DNA from: Levilactobacillus zymae DSM 19395
GTDB lineage: Bacteria; Bacillota; Bacilli; Lactobacillales; Lactobacillaceae
Assembly: GCF_001434115.1 (NCBI RefSeq)
Contig: NZ_AZDW01000034.1
Span: 42,231 to 106,230, forward strand
Reading direction: 5' to 3'
DNA: 64,000 nt
Of this stretch, positions 41,033 to 49,341 are shown piece by piece. A model generated the notes under the pieces. The model had not been told where the DNA came from. It saw only the letters and a list, made by a program, of their open reading frames with translations, and made no database searches. The position numbers were made by a program, and so were the translations under genes. Position 1 is the first letter of the stretch; each line of letters starts with the position of its first letter.

Positions 41033-42226
41033 GTGAGTAAACCTGAAACAGCCGAGCAACGTCTCTTTTCCCGGGACACGATTCTGCTCTTGATTTGTAC
41101 TTTTTGTTATATGTGTTCGTCCATGTTGATTACGCCGTTGATCGTGGGGTTCACCCACAGTCTGGGGGCCAGTACGCTGGTAGCGGGAATCGTTGCCGCG
41201 GCGATGAACCTGTGTTCGCTGGTCTTTCGGCCGTTTGCCGGCCAATTAGTCGATGCCGTGACCAAATACAAGATTGCCTTGATTGGGGGGAGCCTGTTGC
41301 TGGTGGCGACCGTGGGGTACGCCGTTGCGGTGACTCCCTGGATGGTCGTGATTTTTCGAATCATCAACGGGTTCGGCTTCGCGTTAAGTTCGATTTGTCT
41401 GGCGACCTGGTTCTCTAGCTTGCTCCCCCGCGACCGCATCGGGGCCGGGATGAGCTACTACGGGATGATGAACGCCCTGGGGATGGCGGTGGCGCCGGCC
41501 TTAGGGATTTGGATCTTTCATCAGGTGAGTTACCGCGCCGCCTTCCTGTGTGGCACGGTGTTTAGCGCGACCATCGTGATCCTGATCCAGTTCGTCATTA
41601 ATAAAGGCCGACCGTACCAGCGACCGAACCAGACTCAGGCGCCGACTGCCCACCACCGCATCGTCCAACCGCGGGTGGTCCCACTGGCCATTATCTTGAT
41701 GCTCCTGTCGATCCCGTACTTTGCCACGCAGTCCTACATCGTGGAATACGTGGCGGTGCGGCATCTACAGGTGTCGGCCGGTAATTTCTTTATCGTCTAT
41801 GCCATTATTCTTTTGGCGGTCCGGTTGGTCTTTAAGGACTACTTCGACCGGGTCCCGTTCAAATGGTTCCTCTTGATTGGGAGTTTTTGTAACCTGATTG
41901 GGATGCTGGGGTTGACCTACCTGGTGAACAACTGGATGATGGTGCTCGCGGCCGCCGGGTTAGCCGGGGGCTACGGCGTGATGTATTCGGTCTGCCAGGC
42001 CACCGCGTTGTTGCTAGCGCCACTAGATGAACAGGGGTTGGCTAACAGTACCTTTTACATCGGTATGGATACGGGGATGGTCTTAGGGCCAATTATTGGC
42101 GGTGCCTTGTTCGACGCCGTGCCCGTGACGTTGTTTTATCCGGCCTTATTGGTGACGATTCCCTTAACGGCCGTGGTCTACGTGATTTTTCACCGACAGT
42201 TGGCGGTGAAAGCCCAAAACGCGTAA
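41033..42226 (+). CDS. Major facilitator superfamily transporter
   Basis: A 397-residue membrane protein with about twelve hydrophobic segments in two halves, typical of MFS proton-coupled transporters. The loop after the second helix (FAGQLVDAVTKYK) resembles the MFS motif A region. The cytoplasmic middle loop is basic (KGRPYQRPNQTQAPT). The GTG at 41033 is chosen because AGAAGG (41021-41026) is 6 bases upstream; the open frame from 40994 overlaps the promoter. The substrate is unknown; drug or metabolite efflux is the usual role of such proteins. It follows the lar operon but has its own promoter and terminator. Confidence 0.85.
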   Translation: MSKPETAEQRLFSRDTILLLICTFCYMCSSMLITPLIVGFTHSLGASTLVAGIVAAAMNLCSLVFRPFAGQLVDAVTKYKIALIGGSLLLVATVGYAVAVTPWMVVIFRIINGFGFALSSICLATWFSSLLPRDRIGAGMSYYGMMNALGMAVAPALGIWIFHQVSYRAAFLCGTVFSATIVILIQFVINKGRPYQRPNQTQAPTAHHRIVQPRVVPLAIILMLLSIPYFATQSYIVEYVAVRHLQVSAGNFFIVYAIILLAVRLVFKDYFDRVPFKWFLLIGSFCNLIGMLGLTYLVNNWMMVLAAAGLAGGYGVMYSVCQATALLLAPLDEQGLANSTFYIGMDTGMVLGPIIGGALFDAVPVTLFYPALLVTIPLTAVVYVIFHRQLAVKAQNA

Positions 42227-42237
42227 ACGCTGTTAAG

Positions 42238-42270
42238 CGGTCTGCACCGTTACGGGGGCGGACCGTTTTT
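42238..42270 (+). terminator. Terminator after the MFS gene
   Basis: CGGTCTGCAC pairs with GGGCGGACCG (one mismatch, one wobble) around CGTTACGG, followed by TTTTT. Confidence 0.75.
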
Positions 42271-42308
42271 CATCCCCACGATTAGGCCACGAAAATACCG
42301 GTGGACCA

Positions 42309-42354
42309 ACAAAGTAAACGCTTTTGTTGTCAACGATGACTCCTAAGTTATACA
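42309..42354 (+). promoter_or_regulatory. Aldo/keto reductase promoter with a possible cre
   Basis: TTGTCA (42327-42332) and TATACA (42349-42354) are separated by 16 bases. Just upstream, around 42309-42322, AGTAAACGCTTTTG matches the cre pattern at about 11 of 14 positions on either strand. The cre is only a candidate. Confidence 0.5.
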
Positions 42355-42391
42355 ATTAAAATTGTAATGAAATTGAGGAGGAATGAATTTT

Positions 42392-43309
42392 ATGACGACA
42401 AGCTCAGTTTTAGATCAACGACTAACGTTAAACAACGGCTATCCCATGCCCCGCTTAGGGCTGGGGGTCTGGAAGACGTCCAACACGGATGCCGCGCACT
42501 CGGTCAGCCAGGCGATCCAGCACGGTTACCGGATGATCGATACCGCTAAACAGTACGGCAACGAACCCGGCGTGGGGGCGGGGATTCAAGACGGGTTGTT
42601 AAAGGCCGGCTTGAACCGCAAGGACCTCTTCGTCACCACCAAGGTCTTGAACGGTGACCAGGGATACGATTCCACGTTACGGGCCTTCGAAGCCAGCTTG
42701 AAACAGTTACGGTTACACTACGTCGACCTGTACCTGATTCATTGGCCGGTAGACGGTAAGTTTATCGATACCTGGCGGGCCCTCGAAGAACTCTACCGCA
42801 ACGGCCAGGTTCACGCGATTGGGATTTCTAACTTTGATTCGGAACGGTTGACCGAGTTACTGGATAAGACCGCGATCACCCCGATGATCAACCAAATGGA
42901 ATTTAACCCGTTGAACCAGGAAAAGGACTTACGGCAAGTGATGCAACTGGCCGGTATCCAATTAGAAGCCTGGTCGCCGTTGGGTGGCGGGGCTGCCTTG
43001 AGCAACCCGACGATTACCAAGTTAGCGACCAAGTATCAACGGTCGGCCGCCCAGATCATCTTGCGGTGGGATTACCAACACGGCATCATCACGATCCCCA
43101 AGTCGACGCACGTGGAACGGATCGTGGCCAACAGCCAGATCAACGATTTCACGTTAAGCGACGAAGACGTCGCCGCCATTGACGCTTTGGACCAAGGCAA
43201 GCGGGGCTTGTGGTACGACGATTTCGCTTGGCACAACCCGACGAACCCTAAGGCGTTGACCGGTGACGTGCAGGCCTGGGACGATACCGCGAAATTCTTA
43301 CAAAAGTAA
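42392..43309 (+). CDS. Aldo/keto reductase
   Basis: NADPH-dependent aldehyde/ketone reductase of the AKR superfamily (TIM barrel, cytosolic). The 305 residues show the catalytic tetrad: D50, Y55 (MIDTAKQYGNE), K84 (TTKVLN) and H117 (LYLIHWP). The cofactor segment IPKSTHVERIVANSQINDF near the C-terminus is normal. ATG 42392 is chosen because GAGGAGGA (42375-42382) directly abuts the earlier ATG at 42383. The closest functional class is 2,5-diketo-D-gluconate reductase-like or glyoxal/methylglyoxal reductase-like AKR5; the substrate cannot be fixed. Monocistronic. Confidence 0.9.
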   Translation: MTTSSVLDQRLTLNNGYPMPRLGLGVWKTSNTDAAHSVSQAIQHGYRMIDTAKQYGNEPGVGAGIQDGLLKAGLNRKDLFVTTKVLNGDQGYDSTLRAFEASLKQLRLHYVDLYLIHWPVDGKFIDTWRALEELYRNGQVHAIGISNFDSERLTELLDKTAITPMINQMEFNPLNQEKDLRQVMQLAGIQLEAWSPLGGGAALSNPTITKLATKYQRSAAQIILRWDYQHGIITIPKSTHVERIVANSQINDFTLSDEDVAAIDALDQGKRGLWYDDFAWHNPTNPKALTGDVQAWDDTAKFLQK

Positions 43310-43316
43310 TGATTCG

Positions 43317-43351
43317 ATGACCATTTCCGCTGCGGGGATGGTCATTTTTTT
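43317..43351 (+). terminator. Terminator after the aldo/keto reductase
   Basis: ATGACCAT (43317-43324) pairs with ATGGTCAT (43338-43345), followed by TTTTTT. Confidence 0.85.
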
Positions 43352-43488
43352 GCCGAAAATCAGCTGAGATTAAGAAATTGATGAGGAGGCGGGTTGAATT
43401 CTGATTCCGGGTCAAAATGTGCTTGCTTTGCCGGTAGTCCGGGCTTAAGCTGGGGGGAGTAGATTGGAATATAGGACTGGGATAGACA

Positions 43489-44844
43489 ATGAGTATTTGG
43501 CATTTAAAATTTTTAGACACGCTATCGAAGAAGATGGTGTTTGGGTTTATCCTGATTATCGCGTTGGGGACGCTTCTGTTGAGCTTACCGGTGGCCACGC
43601 GGGGCGGTCAGGGCACACCGTTGATCGACATTTTGTTCACAGCGGCCTCGGCCACCTGCATCACGGGGCTTACCGTGGTCAACACCGCGGCCCACTGGTC
43701 GGTCTTCGGGCAACTGGTGATTCTAGGAATGGCCGAGGTCGGGGCGTTGGGCTACATGACGTTTGCCGTGTTGCTGTTTAACCTGATTCGGCGGCACCGC
43801 CACATGGGACTATCGACCCAGCTCATGGTCAAGGAATCGTTGAACCTGGAAAATCTAAGCGACACCAAGAGCGTGATGAAGTACGTGGTCCAACTCTCGG
43901 CCATCTTCCAACTGGGCGGGGTCGCCTTACTAGCGGTCGACTTCATCCCCCGCTTCGGGTGGCGCCGCGGGCTGTACGTGTCGGTCTACCACTCGGTGAT
44001 GTCGTTTTGTAACGCGGGGTTTGACGTTTTCGGTAATAGTCTGATGGCCTTTCGGGACGACACCTACGTGATTTTAGTGACGATCGTGTTGATCGTTGGC
44101 GGGGGCCTGGGTTTTCTGGTCTGGCGCGACGTGTTGTTGTATCACGAACGCCACCGGTTGAGCCTGAATTCGAAACTCACGCTGGTCACGACCGGGACCC
44201 TCTTCGTGGTCGGCTTCTTAGCGTTGCTGGTCACGGAAGGTAATCTGGCCTGCATCCCCGGCAACCCGACCTGGATCAACCGGGTGGTCAACACGCTGTT
44301 TCTTAGCGTCACGCCGCGGACGGCCGGTATCGTGACGTTGCCCACCAGTTCGTTACACGCCGGAAGTATTTTCCTGCTGATGATTTTGATGTTTGTCGGT
44401 GGGACGCCCGGGTCGACCGCCGGGGGGATCAAGACCACGACGTTTGGGGTCCTGATGTTACAGAGTATCGCCCAGATTCGGGGCAAGGACGACGTGGAAT
44501 TTAGCCACCGCCGGTTCAGTCAGGCCAACATTAGCCGGGCCCTGTTGCTGGTTTTCTTAGCCAGCATCGTGATTACCGTGGCGACCTTGATTTTGACCCA
44601 GACCGAAAAGATTCCCCAAGGCTACGGCCTGGAATACATCGTGTTTGAGGTCTTATCGGCGTTTGGGACCGTGGGGTTAAGCCTGGGGTTGACCCCGCAT
44701 TTGAGTGTGATTGGTAAATTGATTATTATCTTACTGATGTTTATCGGCCGGGTCGGGATCTTTACCTCCCTGTACTCGTTATCGAAGCGGCAGACCAAGG
44801 TCAGTCGCATCCGGTATCCGGAAGAAAACGTCTTAATTGGTTAA
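43489..44844 (+). CDS. ktrB: KtrB/TrkH-family potassium channel subunit
   Basis: Membrane subunit of a Ktr-type K+ (Na+-coupled) uptake system. The 451 residues contain the four pore-loop repeats with their filter glycines: TCITGLTV, FCNAGFDVF, GTPGSTAGGIKTTT and FGTVGLSLG. Length is typical of KtrB (about 450) and shorter than TrkH. The ribosome binding site is poor (GGGA at 6 bases). The start is supported by family length and the following hydrophobic helix. The 137-base gap upstream shows no clear riboswitch. ktrA follows directly. Confidence 0.92.
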   Translation: MSIWHLKFLDTLSKKMVFGFILIIALGTLLLSLPVATRGGQGTPLIDILFTAASATCITGLTVVNTAAHWSVFGQLVILGMAEVGALGYMTFAVLLFNLIRRHRHMGLSTQLMVKESLNLENLSDTKSVMKYVVQLSAIFQLGGVALLAVDFIPRFGWRRGLYVSVYHSVMSFCNAGFDVFGNSLMAFRDDTYVILVTIVLIVGGGLGFLVWRDVLLYHERHRLSLNSKLTLVTTGTLFVVGFLALLVTEGNLACIPGNPTWINRVVNTLFLSVTPRTAGIVTLPTSSLHAGSIFLLMILMFVGGTPGSTAGGIKTTTFGVLMLQSIAQIRGKDDVEFSHRRFSQANISRALLLVFLASIVITVATLILTQTEKIPQGYGLEYIVFEVLSAFGTVGLSLGLTPHLSVIGKLIIILLMFIGRVGIFTSLYSLSKRQTKVSRIRYPEENVLIG

Positions 44845-44856
44845 GGAGTGGCGAAA

Positions 44857-45519
44857 TTGAAGAAGAACTTTGCCGTATTGGGTCTCGGACGGTTTGGTGA
44901 AGCCGTGGTCCGGACGCTTGCGGACATGCACCAAGACGTGCTGGCCGTTGATATTCACGAGGAACGGGTCAACGAGTTGATCGACGTGGCCACGCAGACG
45001 TTGATTGCCGACACCAGAGACGAAGAAGTGCTCCGGCGTCTGAACATCGATACCTTTGACTACGTGATCATTGGAATCGGTAATAACATGGAGGCCAGTA
45101 TCCTCACGACCTTGTTGGCCAAGGAACAGGGGGCCAAGAAGGTGATTGCCAAGGCCGAAACCAGCGACCACGGCCGGGTTCTCCAACGAGTCGGGGCCGA
45201 TCAGGTGGTCTTTCCCGAACGGGACATGGGGCGCGGCATCGCCCGCAAGCTCTTGTCGAATCACATCTTGAACTTCATCGACCTGAGTGAGGATTACACG
45301 TTGGCCGAAGTCGTGATTACCGACCCGACCTTCGTGGATCAGAATTTGATTCAACTGAACCTGCGACAACGGTTCGACCTGACCGTGATCGCCATTCAAC
45401 GGGGACCGAAGATCGATATCTCGCCGGACCCGACGGCGATTGTGCGGTTGCACGACGTCTTGACCGTGGTGGGGCCGGTCAAGCAGGTCGAAGCCTTAGA
45501 CGAGACCCTAAAAAAATAA
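44857..45519 (+). CDS. ktrA: KtrA/TrkA-family potassium uptake regulatory subunit
   Basis: Cytosolic RCK-domain ring that gates KtrB in response to nucleotides. The 220 residues have an N-terminal Rossmann fold (VLGLGRFGEAVVRTL with GxGxxG) and a C-terminal RCK_C domain, which in other Firmicutes binds c-di-AMP. The TTG at 44857 is preferred; GGAG is 8 bases upstream. The GTG at 44848 overlaps that SD. The gene is 12 bases after ktrB in the same operon. Confidence 0.92.
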   Translation: MKKNFAVLGLGRFGEAVVRTLADMHQDVLAVDIHEERVNELIDVATQTLIADTRDEEVLRRLNIDTFDYVIIGIGNNMEASILTTLLAKEQGAKKVIAKAETSDHGRVLQRVGADQVVFPERDMGRGIARKLLSNHILNFIDLSEDYTLAEVVITDPTFVDQNLIQLNLRQRFDLTVIAIQRGPKIDISPDPTAIVRLHDVLTVVGPVKQVEALDETLKK

Positions 45520-45526
45520 GACGCTT

Positions 45527-45558
45527 AACGGTTCGGCCAGCTGGCTGAACCGTTTTTT
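45527..45558 (+). terminator. Terminator of ktrBA
   Basis: AACGGTTCGGCCAG pairs with CTGGCTGAACCGTT almost without a loop and is followed by TTTT. Confidence 0.88.
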
Positions 45559-45579
45559 ACTGGGCGGCGCCACCGGCGC

Positions 45580-45608
45580 TTGACATTCGGACTAAACAAA
45601 ATTAAAAT
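45580..45608 (+). promoter_or_regulatory. Promoter of the APC permease gene
   Basis: TTGACA (45580-45585) and TAAAAT (45603-45608) with 17-base spacing. Confidence 0.8.
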
Positions 45609-45668
45609 ATCATAATTGATTTAATCTAATTCTAATTTAGTGAACAGTACTTTAAGGGAGGAATCAGC

Positions 45669-47099
45669 TTGGGTCGTCGACCATTGCACCTATTTGTCAA
45701 GAAAGCCGTTCAAACCGATCTTTATCAAAAAACGGGGTTAGCGAAGACGCTGACCGCTTTTAGCCTGACCACGATGGGGATTGGGGCCATTGTCGGGTCC
45801 GGGATCTTCATTACGCCCGGCTTGATTGCGGCCAAGTATGCGGGCCCGGGCGTCATGCTCTCGTTCGTGATTGCCGTGGTGGTCTGTGCGTTAGCGGCGC
45901 TGTGCTATTCCGAATTTTCGTCGACGATTCCCTTGGCCGGGAGTGCCTACACCTACGTTTACGCGGTGTTCGGCGAATTTATCGCCTGGCTGTTGGGGTG
46001 GGCGCTGATTTCCGAGTACCTATTTGCCGTTTCCTCGGTGGCGGTGAGCTGGTCGTCGTACTTTCAAAACCTCCTGGCGGGCTTTGGGCTGAAACTCCCG
46101 GCGTTCTTCCAAGCCGCCGCGGGAACCGCCGGGGTCAAGGGCGGGGGCGTCGACATCATCGCGTTAATCATCACGTTGATTGTGGCGGGGCTGTTATCGC
46201 AAGGCATCCGGGAATCGGCCAAGGTCAACAACGTGATGGTCATCGTCAAGATTTTGGTGATTCTCCTGTTCATCGGCATCGCCGTCTTTTACGTGCGGCC
46301 GGCCAACTACCAGCCCCTGTTGCCGTTCGGGACCCAGGGCATCTTCAAGGGAGCGGCGGTCGCCTTTTACGCCTACATCGGGTTCGATGCCGTCTCGACG
46401 GCCAGTGAAGAGGTCAAAAATCCTAAGCGCAACATGCCCATCGGGATCATTGCGTCGCTACTGGTGGCGGCGGTGTTGTACATCGGCTTATCCGCCGTGC
46501 TGGTCGGCGTAGTGCCCTACACGAAACTCAACGTGGCCGATCCCGTGGCCTTGGCGCTGAACTTGATCCACCAGAACTGGGCGGCCGGCGTGGTCTCACT
46601 GGGGGCCATCGTGGGGATGACCACCGTGTTGATCGTGATGTCTTACGGGGGGACCCGCTTGCTCTTTGCCATCAGCCGTGACGGTCTGTTGCCACGACCG
46701 TTGATGCGGTTGAATCCCAAGACCCAGGTCCCGGTCGCAAACACCTGGATTTTCGGCATCATCGCCAGCCTGTTTGCGGCGGTGATTCCCATCGACAAAA
46801 TCGCTGAATTAGTCAATATCGGGACGCTATCGGCGTTTGCCATGGTGTCCATCGGCATCGTGTTTTTGCGGCGGGACGCGCGGTTCAAGGATCTGGACAC
46901 GGCGTTCAAAGTGCCCGGGTATCCGGTGGTGCCGCTGGTCTCCTTTGGGGCTTGCTTGTACCTGATGAGCCAGCTTCAGGCCTTCACCTGGGAGGCGTTT
47001 GGCATCTGGGTCGTGATCGGCCTGATCGTTTACGTGAGTTACGGGTACCGGCATAGCCGGGTCCGGCGTGAACTGACCGCAAACACTACTGAACGCTAA
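45669..47099 (+). CDS. APC-superfamily amino-acid permease
   Basis: A 476-residue membrane protein with about twelve helices. The first helix carries the APC signature MGIGAIVGSGIFITPG, and GFDAVSTASEEVKNPKRNMP is the conserved helix-6/loop segment. It resembles the YfnA/cationic amino-acid transporter subfamily, which moves branched-chain or basic amino acids with protons. The exact substrate is unknown. TTG start with SD GGGAGGA. Monocistronic. Confidence 0.88.
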   Translation: MGRRPLHLFVKKAVQTDLYQKTGLAKTLTAFSLTTMGIGAIVGSGIFITPGLIAAKYAGPGVMLSFVIAVVVCALAALCYSEFSSTIPLAGSAYTYVYAVFGEFIAWLLGWALISEYLFAVSSVAVSWSSYFQNLLAGFGLKLPAFFQAAAGTAGVKGGGVDIIALIITLIVAGLLSQGIRESAKVNNVMVIVKILVILLFIGIAVFYVRPANYQPLLPFGTQGIFKGAAVAFYAYIGFDAVSTASEEVKNPKRNMPIGIIASLLVAAVLYIGLSAVLVGVVPYTKLNVADPVALALNLIHQNWAAGVVSLGAIVGMTTVLIVMSYGGTRLLFAISRDGLLPRPLMRLNPKTQVPVANTWIFGIIASLFAAVIPIDKIAELVNIGTLSAFAMVSIGIVFLRRDARFKDLDTAFKVPGYPVVPLVSFGACLYLMSQLQAFTWEAFGIWVVIGLIVYVSYGYRHSRVRRELTANTTER

Positions 47100-47109
47100 A
47101 CCTTGCGAA

Positions 47110-47161
47110 TTTCTTAAAGCGTTCCGGGGCTTAGGAAGTGTTAAGAAATGCCATTTATAAT
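47110..47161 (+). promoter_or_regulatory. LCP gene promoter with inverted repeat
   Basis: A perfect -10 TATAAT lies at 47156-47161. Where a -35 would be there is instead an 8-bp inverted repeat TTTCTTAA (47110-47117) / TTAAGAAA (47141-47148) with nested TTCC/GGAA. It may be an operator for a regulator or a weak terminator of the permease gene. Confidence 0.5.
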
Positions 47162-47231
47162 GGACGGGTTCAATCAATTTGAGATTAAATGTTCCGCGGT
47201 GAAGGGGACCCGTGGCTGAAAGGGTGGCAAC

Positions 47232-48266
47232 ATGCAACGTAAACGACTAAAAAAACGGCATCCGGTGTTTAAAACGGTGCTTTTCTTGATCCTGGCACTC
47301 CTGATTGGGGGCGGCGCGTACGGGATGCACAAATACCAAAGCCTCCAAAACTCGGTGAAGGGCTCGTATCAGGCGTCCGGTGTGAGTAAACTGCGGAACG
47401 TCAATCAACAATTAGCCCAGAAAAAACCGATCTCCATCTTACTGATGGGGACCGATACGGGGGCGTTAGGGCGAACCTTTCAGGGGCGGACCGACAGTAT
47501 GATGGTCGTGACCATCAACCCCCAAACCAATAAGACCACCATTACCAGTATTCCGCGGGATACCGCCGTCAATATTCCGGGGTATGAAAGCCAATCACCG
47601 GCGAAGATCAATGCGGCTTATGCCTGGGGAAAATCGAAGACGGCCATCACCACGGTGCAAAAGATGCTGAACGTGCCCATCGACTTCTACGCCATTATCA
47701 ACATGGGTGGGATGGAGAAAATCATTAACGAAGTGGGCGGGGTGACGCTCAAACCGACCCTGAGTTTCAGCTACGGCGGTTACACCTTTAAGAAGGGCGT
47801 GACCACCCACATGAACGGGAAAAAGGCCCTGGCGTACTCGCGGATGCGTGACGACGATCCCCAAGGCGATTACGGGCGGCAAACGCGGCAACGCAAGGTC
47901 ATCATGGCCCTACTCAAGCAGAGTAATTCCATCAAAACTTTACTGAACGAAGATTTTATCAGCTCGTTATCGAAGCAGACCCAAACGGATCTGACCTTTA
48001 ACGACTTAACGGCGTTGGCCCAGAATTATCGCTCGGCAATCAAGCACATTAAGACTACCCACATTCAGGGGACCGGCGAGACCATTAGCGGGCAAAGCAT
48101 GGAGGTGGCCACGACCAGCGAACTGCAACGGGTCACCAACTTTATTCGGCGCGGTCTGGGGCTGAGTCACGCCACCACGGGGACCATTGCCGACATGACC
48201 GAGAGCACCACCACCGATACCACCGGCACGACCGAGACCACGATGGGGCCGGGTAACGGACAGTAA
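47232..48266 (+). CDS. LytR-CpsA-Psr (LCP) family cell-wall glycopolymer ligase
   Basis: LCP proteins attach teichoic acids or polysaccharides to peptidoglycan outside the membrane. The 344 residues have a basic cytoplasmic start, one transmembrane anchor (FKTVLFLILALLIGGGAYG) and an extracellular LCP domain. The domain contains LLMGTDTGALGRTFQGRTDSM, SIPRDTAVNIPG and KINAAYAWG, with the arginines and aspartates that bind the lipid-linked pyrophosphate. The C-terminus is a threonine-rich tail. ATG start with SD AAAGGGTGG. Confidence 0.93.
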   Translation: MQRKRLKKRHPVFKTVLFLILALLIGGGAYGMHKYQSLQNSVKGSYQASGVSKLRNVNQQLAQKKPISILLMGTDTGALGRTFQGRTDSMMVVTINPQTNKTTITSIPRDTAVNIPGYESQSPAKINAAYAWGKSKTAITTVQKMLNVPIDFYAIINMGGMEKIINEVGGVTLKPTLSFSYGGYTFKKGVTTHMNGKKALAYSRMRDDDPQGDYGRQTRQRKVIMALLKQSNSIKTLLNEDFISSLSKQTQTDLTFNDLTALAQNYRSAIKHIKTTHIQGTGETISGQSMEVATTSELQRVTNFIRRGLGLSHATTGTIADMTESTTTDTTGTTETTMGPGNGQ

Positions 48267-48317
48267 AAATGGTTAACCCGTTAAAACAAGGCTTGCTTTA
48301 TTCGTGAATTACGTTAA

Positions 48318-48365
48318 AATGGCACCTGGTCATCACTAGCAGTGATGAGCAGATGCCATTTCTTT
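48318..48365. terminator. Bidirectional terminator between the LCP and EAL genes
   Basis: AATGGCA (48318-48324) pairs with TGCCATT (48354-48360), with an inner stem TCATCACT/AGTGATGA. A T-rich tail lies on the plus side and an A-rich flank gives T on the minus strand. The two genes converge here. Confidence 0.8.
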
Positions 48366-49038
48366 AGTCGGTGGCCTCTAATTTGAATAGGTGGGGCTTG
48401 CCATAGAACCACCCTTGGCGCAGGTCAATCTGTAAGTCATTGGCCATGTCGTGTTCCTCCTGGTTTTCCACCCCTTCGAGGATCAAACGCAGGTGGTGCT
48501 GGTCCGCGACTTGTTTCCAGAACTTCAGGTTAGCCGGGATCTCGGCCTCCCGTTTTTCTTGGCGGAAGTTTTGCATCGCAAACTTGATCTCACTGGCGTA
48601 AGGTAACACCGGCTTTAAGTGATCATAAGTGTTGATCCCGGTGCCCACGTCGTCCAGACTGAGTTGAATACCATGCTGATCGAAGAAGTGGACCTGATCG
48701 ATGATTTGTTGGTCCGTGATGGCATCATCGGTTGCTTCTTCCGTGACCTCTAAAACGAGATTTAGGGGATAAATTTGTTGCTGAGCGGATAGAATCGCCT
48801 GCGCAATGGTATTATCAATGAACTGACTGCGGTTGGTATTAAACGAAACGGAGCCAATCTTTAACATGAGTTTTTGCGCGGTACGGCGGATGAGATCCGC
48901 TTGGACGTCAATCGGAATTGACGCGAAATTATGGGGTAAGACCCATTTATCAGCCACTTTCTGACGAATGAGCAACTCGTAGCCAATGAGCGAGTTGTTG
49001 GAGACGTCAAGTTGCGGCTGTAAAAAGTAACGGTACAT
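48364..49038 (-). CDS. EAL-domain cyclic-di-GMP phosphodiesterase
   Basis: Cytosolic stand-alone EAL domain (224 residues) that would hydrolyse c-di-GMP to pGpG. Metal and catalytic residues of active EAL proteins are recognisable: E21 in GYELLIR (the EAL position), N in SFNTNRSQF, E in LEVTEEA, DD in LDDVGTG, K in EIKFAMQ, E in LEGVEN and Q in RQGWFYG. I therefore predict activity. The ATG at 49038 has AAGGAGG 9 bases upstream; the frame is open 10 codons further. It is divergent from a GGDEF gene, with palindromes between, so the two form a signalling pair. Confidence 0.9.
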   Translation of the reverse strand: MYRYFLQPQLDVSNNSLIGYELLIRQKVADKWVLPHNFASIPIDVQADLIRRTAQKLMLKIGSVSFNTNRSQFIDNTIAQAILSAQQQIYPLNLVLEVTEEATDDAITDQQIIDQVHFFDQHGIQLSLDDVGTGINTYDHLKPVLPYASEIKFAMQNFRQEKREAEIPANLKFWKQVADQHHLRLILEGVENQEEHDMANDLQIDLRQGWFYGKPHLFKLEATD

Positions 49039-49249
49039 GGCGCAATTCCTCCTTACATGCGGTTTCATTTACCATCATACTGTATTTTTGAGCTAAACAG
49101 TAGGGGCAGTCCCCAATTTGTGCGCAGAATGTGACGGGCTCAGTAATGGTTAGCAGTCTAACATAATATATTATATAAATTTTTATGGTTTTATTATATG
49201 AATTGATTTATAGTAGAAGTAGTCAGTCAACTCAAAGGGGCTTAAGACG

Positions 49250-49294
49250 ATCAATTTGATTGTTAGGTTTAATTATTAATCAATTAGATTGATT
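49250..49294 (+). promoter_or_regulatory. Twin palindromes between EAL and GGDEF genes
   Basis: Site 1 ATCAAT-TTG-ATTGTT (49250-49264) and site 2 AATCAAT-TAG-ATTGATT (49278-49294, perfect 7-bp arms) share the same core and lie 29 bases apart centre to centre. They resemble operators for a dimeric regulator. The rest of the 303-base gap is AT-rich (49160-49215), with several TATA-like boxes. The promoters cannot be fixed. Confidence 0.6.
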
Positions 49295-49341
49295 AGGAGA
49301 GTTGACAAGTGTTCATTAGAACTTATGAGGAGTCTGATTAA

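Noticed and set aside
43352-43488. c-di-AMP (ydaO-type) riboswitch upstream of ktrB
   Set aside because: Such a switch controls ktrAB in Bacillus, so I looked for it. The 137-base gap is too short and lacks the long paired architecture.
49302-49328. TTGACA with TTATGA as a promoter for the GGDEF gene
   Set aside because: The spacing is only 15 and the transcript would start after the GAGGAG ribosome binding site, leaving the gene without one.
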